Assembly: GCA_945957495.1 (NCBI GenBank)
Contig: CAMFLG010000245.1
Span: 1 to 5,498, forward strand
Source of the DNA: an uncultured Pseudorhodobacter sp.
GTDB taxonomy: Bacteria > Pseudomonadota > Alphaproteobacteria > Rhodobacterales > Rhodobacteraceae
Direction: 5' to 3'
DNA length: 5,498 nt
Part shown: positions 5,166 to 5,498 of the stretch, in pieces
Layout: each line of letters starts with the position of its first letter
Position numbering within the stretch: the first letter of the stretch is position 1
Program-made: the position numbers and the translations under genes
The notes under the pieces: model-generated
What the model was told of the DNA's origin: nothing
Seen by the model: only the letters and a program-made list of their open reading frames with translations
The model's database searches: none

Positions 5166-5498
5166 TTGACCGAAACCCGGGAAAAGTCAGACGAAAAGAC
5201 GCAGCCGCCGCTGGGCGATCTGCATCAGCGCCTGATGCTTGCCGCCGAATCGGGCACCCCGTCAGAGCGCACGCTGGCGCATTATCTGGCGTCGAACCTG
5301 TCCTCGCTGCCCTTCGAAACCGCCGCCACGGTTGCCGCCAAAGTGGGCCTGTCCGAGGCGTCGGTGGGTCGGTTCTGCCGTTCGATCGGCTATCGCCATC
5401 TGAAGGATCTGAAATCCAGCCTGCAGGTTGATCTGGGCGAAAAGGCCTGGCTGATCGGCGACCGGCTTCAGGATTTTCATCGGCGCAGCCGCAGCGGC
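5166..5498 (+). CDS. RpiR/MurR-family transcriptional regulator, N-terminal part (3' end beyond window)
   Basis: The frame is open from the TTG at 5166 to the window end (111 codons, no stop). After a hydrophilic lead of about 15 residues it shows the RpiR-type winged HTH domain: LAHYLASNLSSLPFETAATVAAKVGLSEASVGRFCRSIGY is the region at residues 37-76, with the helix-turn-helix at about 54-75 (TVAAKVGLSEASVGRFC) and the typical follow-up RHLKDLKSSL (77-86). Family members are usually about 280-300 residues with a C-terminal SIS domain that senses a phosphosugar or related metabolite; that half is outside the window, so no effector can be named. It is divergent from the racemase-acyltransferase operon across 108 nt, making it the likely local regulator, possibly autoregulated. 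If the ATG at 5235 were used instead, 23 residues would be lost but the HTH would remain. Confidence 0.85.
   Translation, partial: MTETREKSDEKTQPPLGDLHQRLMLAAESGTPSERTLAHYLASNLSSLPFETAATVAAKVGLSEASVGRFCRSIGYRHLKDLKSSLQVDLGEKAWLIGDRLQDFHRRSRSG

Noticed and set aside
5147..5431. A 94-codon plus-strand open frame starting at 5147
   Set aside because: It is out of frame with the RpiR-type HTH protein, which begins at TTG 5166 with a good ribosome binding site. The translation has no recognisable features.

Overview
The window looks like chromosomal DNA of a GC-rich alphaproteobacterium, most likely a purple non-sulfur or facultatively autotrophic member of the Rhodobacterales. The grounds are the form II RuBisCO sequence, the gene order behind it, the heavy G/C bias at third codon positions, and tight gene packing with ATGA overlaps. 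No mobile element, CRISPR array, tRNA or rRNA was seen, and no gap between genes exceeds about 110 bases.

Left part (1-3207, + strand): the 3' end of a Calvin-Benson-Bassham (cbb) operon. The window opens inside cbbM, the form II RuBisCO large subunit. It is followed by rpe/cbbE (ribulose-phosphate 3-epimerase), gph/cbbZ (phosphoglycolate phosphatase) and cbbY (xylulose-1,5-bisphosphate phosphatase). The epimerase helps regenerate the RuBisCO substrate, CbbZ disposes of the oxygenation product, and CbbY destroys a misfire product that inhibits RuBisCO. A strong hairpin separates cbbM from rpe and probably sets the RuBisCO message apart from the less-needed downstream genes. The last three genes are tightly coupled, with a 3-nt gap and then a 4-nt overlap.

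Right part (3217-5057, - strand): a two-gene operon converging on cbbY. It encodes an enolase-superfamily enzyme of the N-succinyl/N-acylamino acid racemase (o-succinylbenzoate synthase-like) group, and a COG3375-type GNAT acyltransferase that overlaps it by 4 nt. This pairing matches a known type of D- to L-amino acid conversion pathway: a GNAT succinylates the D-amino acid, the racemase epimerises it, and a hydrolase (not in this window) releases the L-amino acid. The two convergent operons are only 9 nt apart, and a perfect palindrome spans both stop codons and probably acts as a shared terminator.

Far right (5166 to the window end, + strand): the N-terminal part of an RpiR/MurR-family regulator, transcribed divergently from the racemase operon. 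The 108-nt spacer is AT-richer than the rest. It holds a convincing -35/-10 pair for the racemase operon, with a GAAA-G-TTTC palindrome between the two elements, which is a good candidate operator for the divergent regulator.
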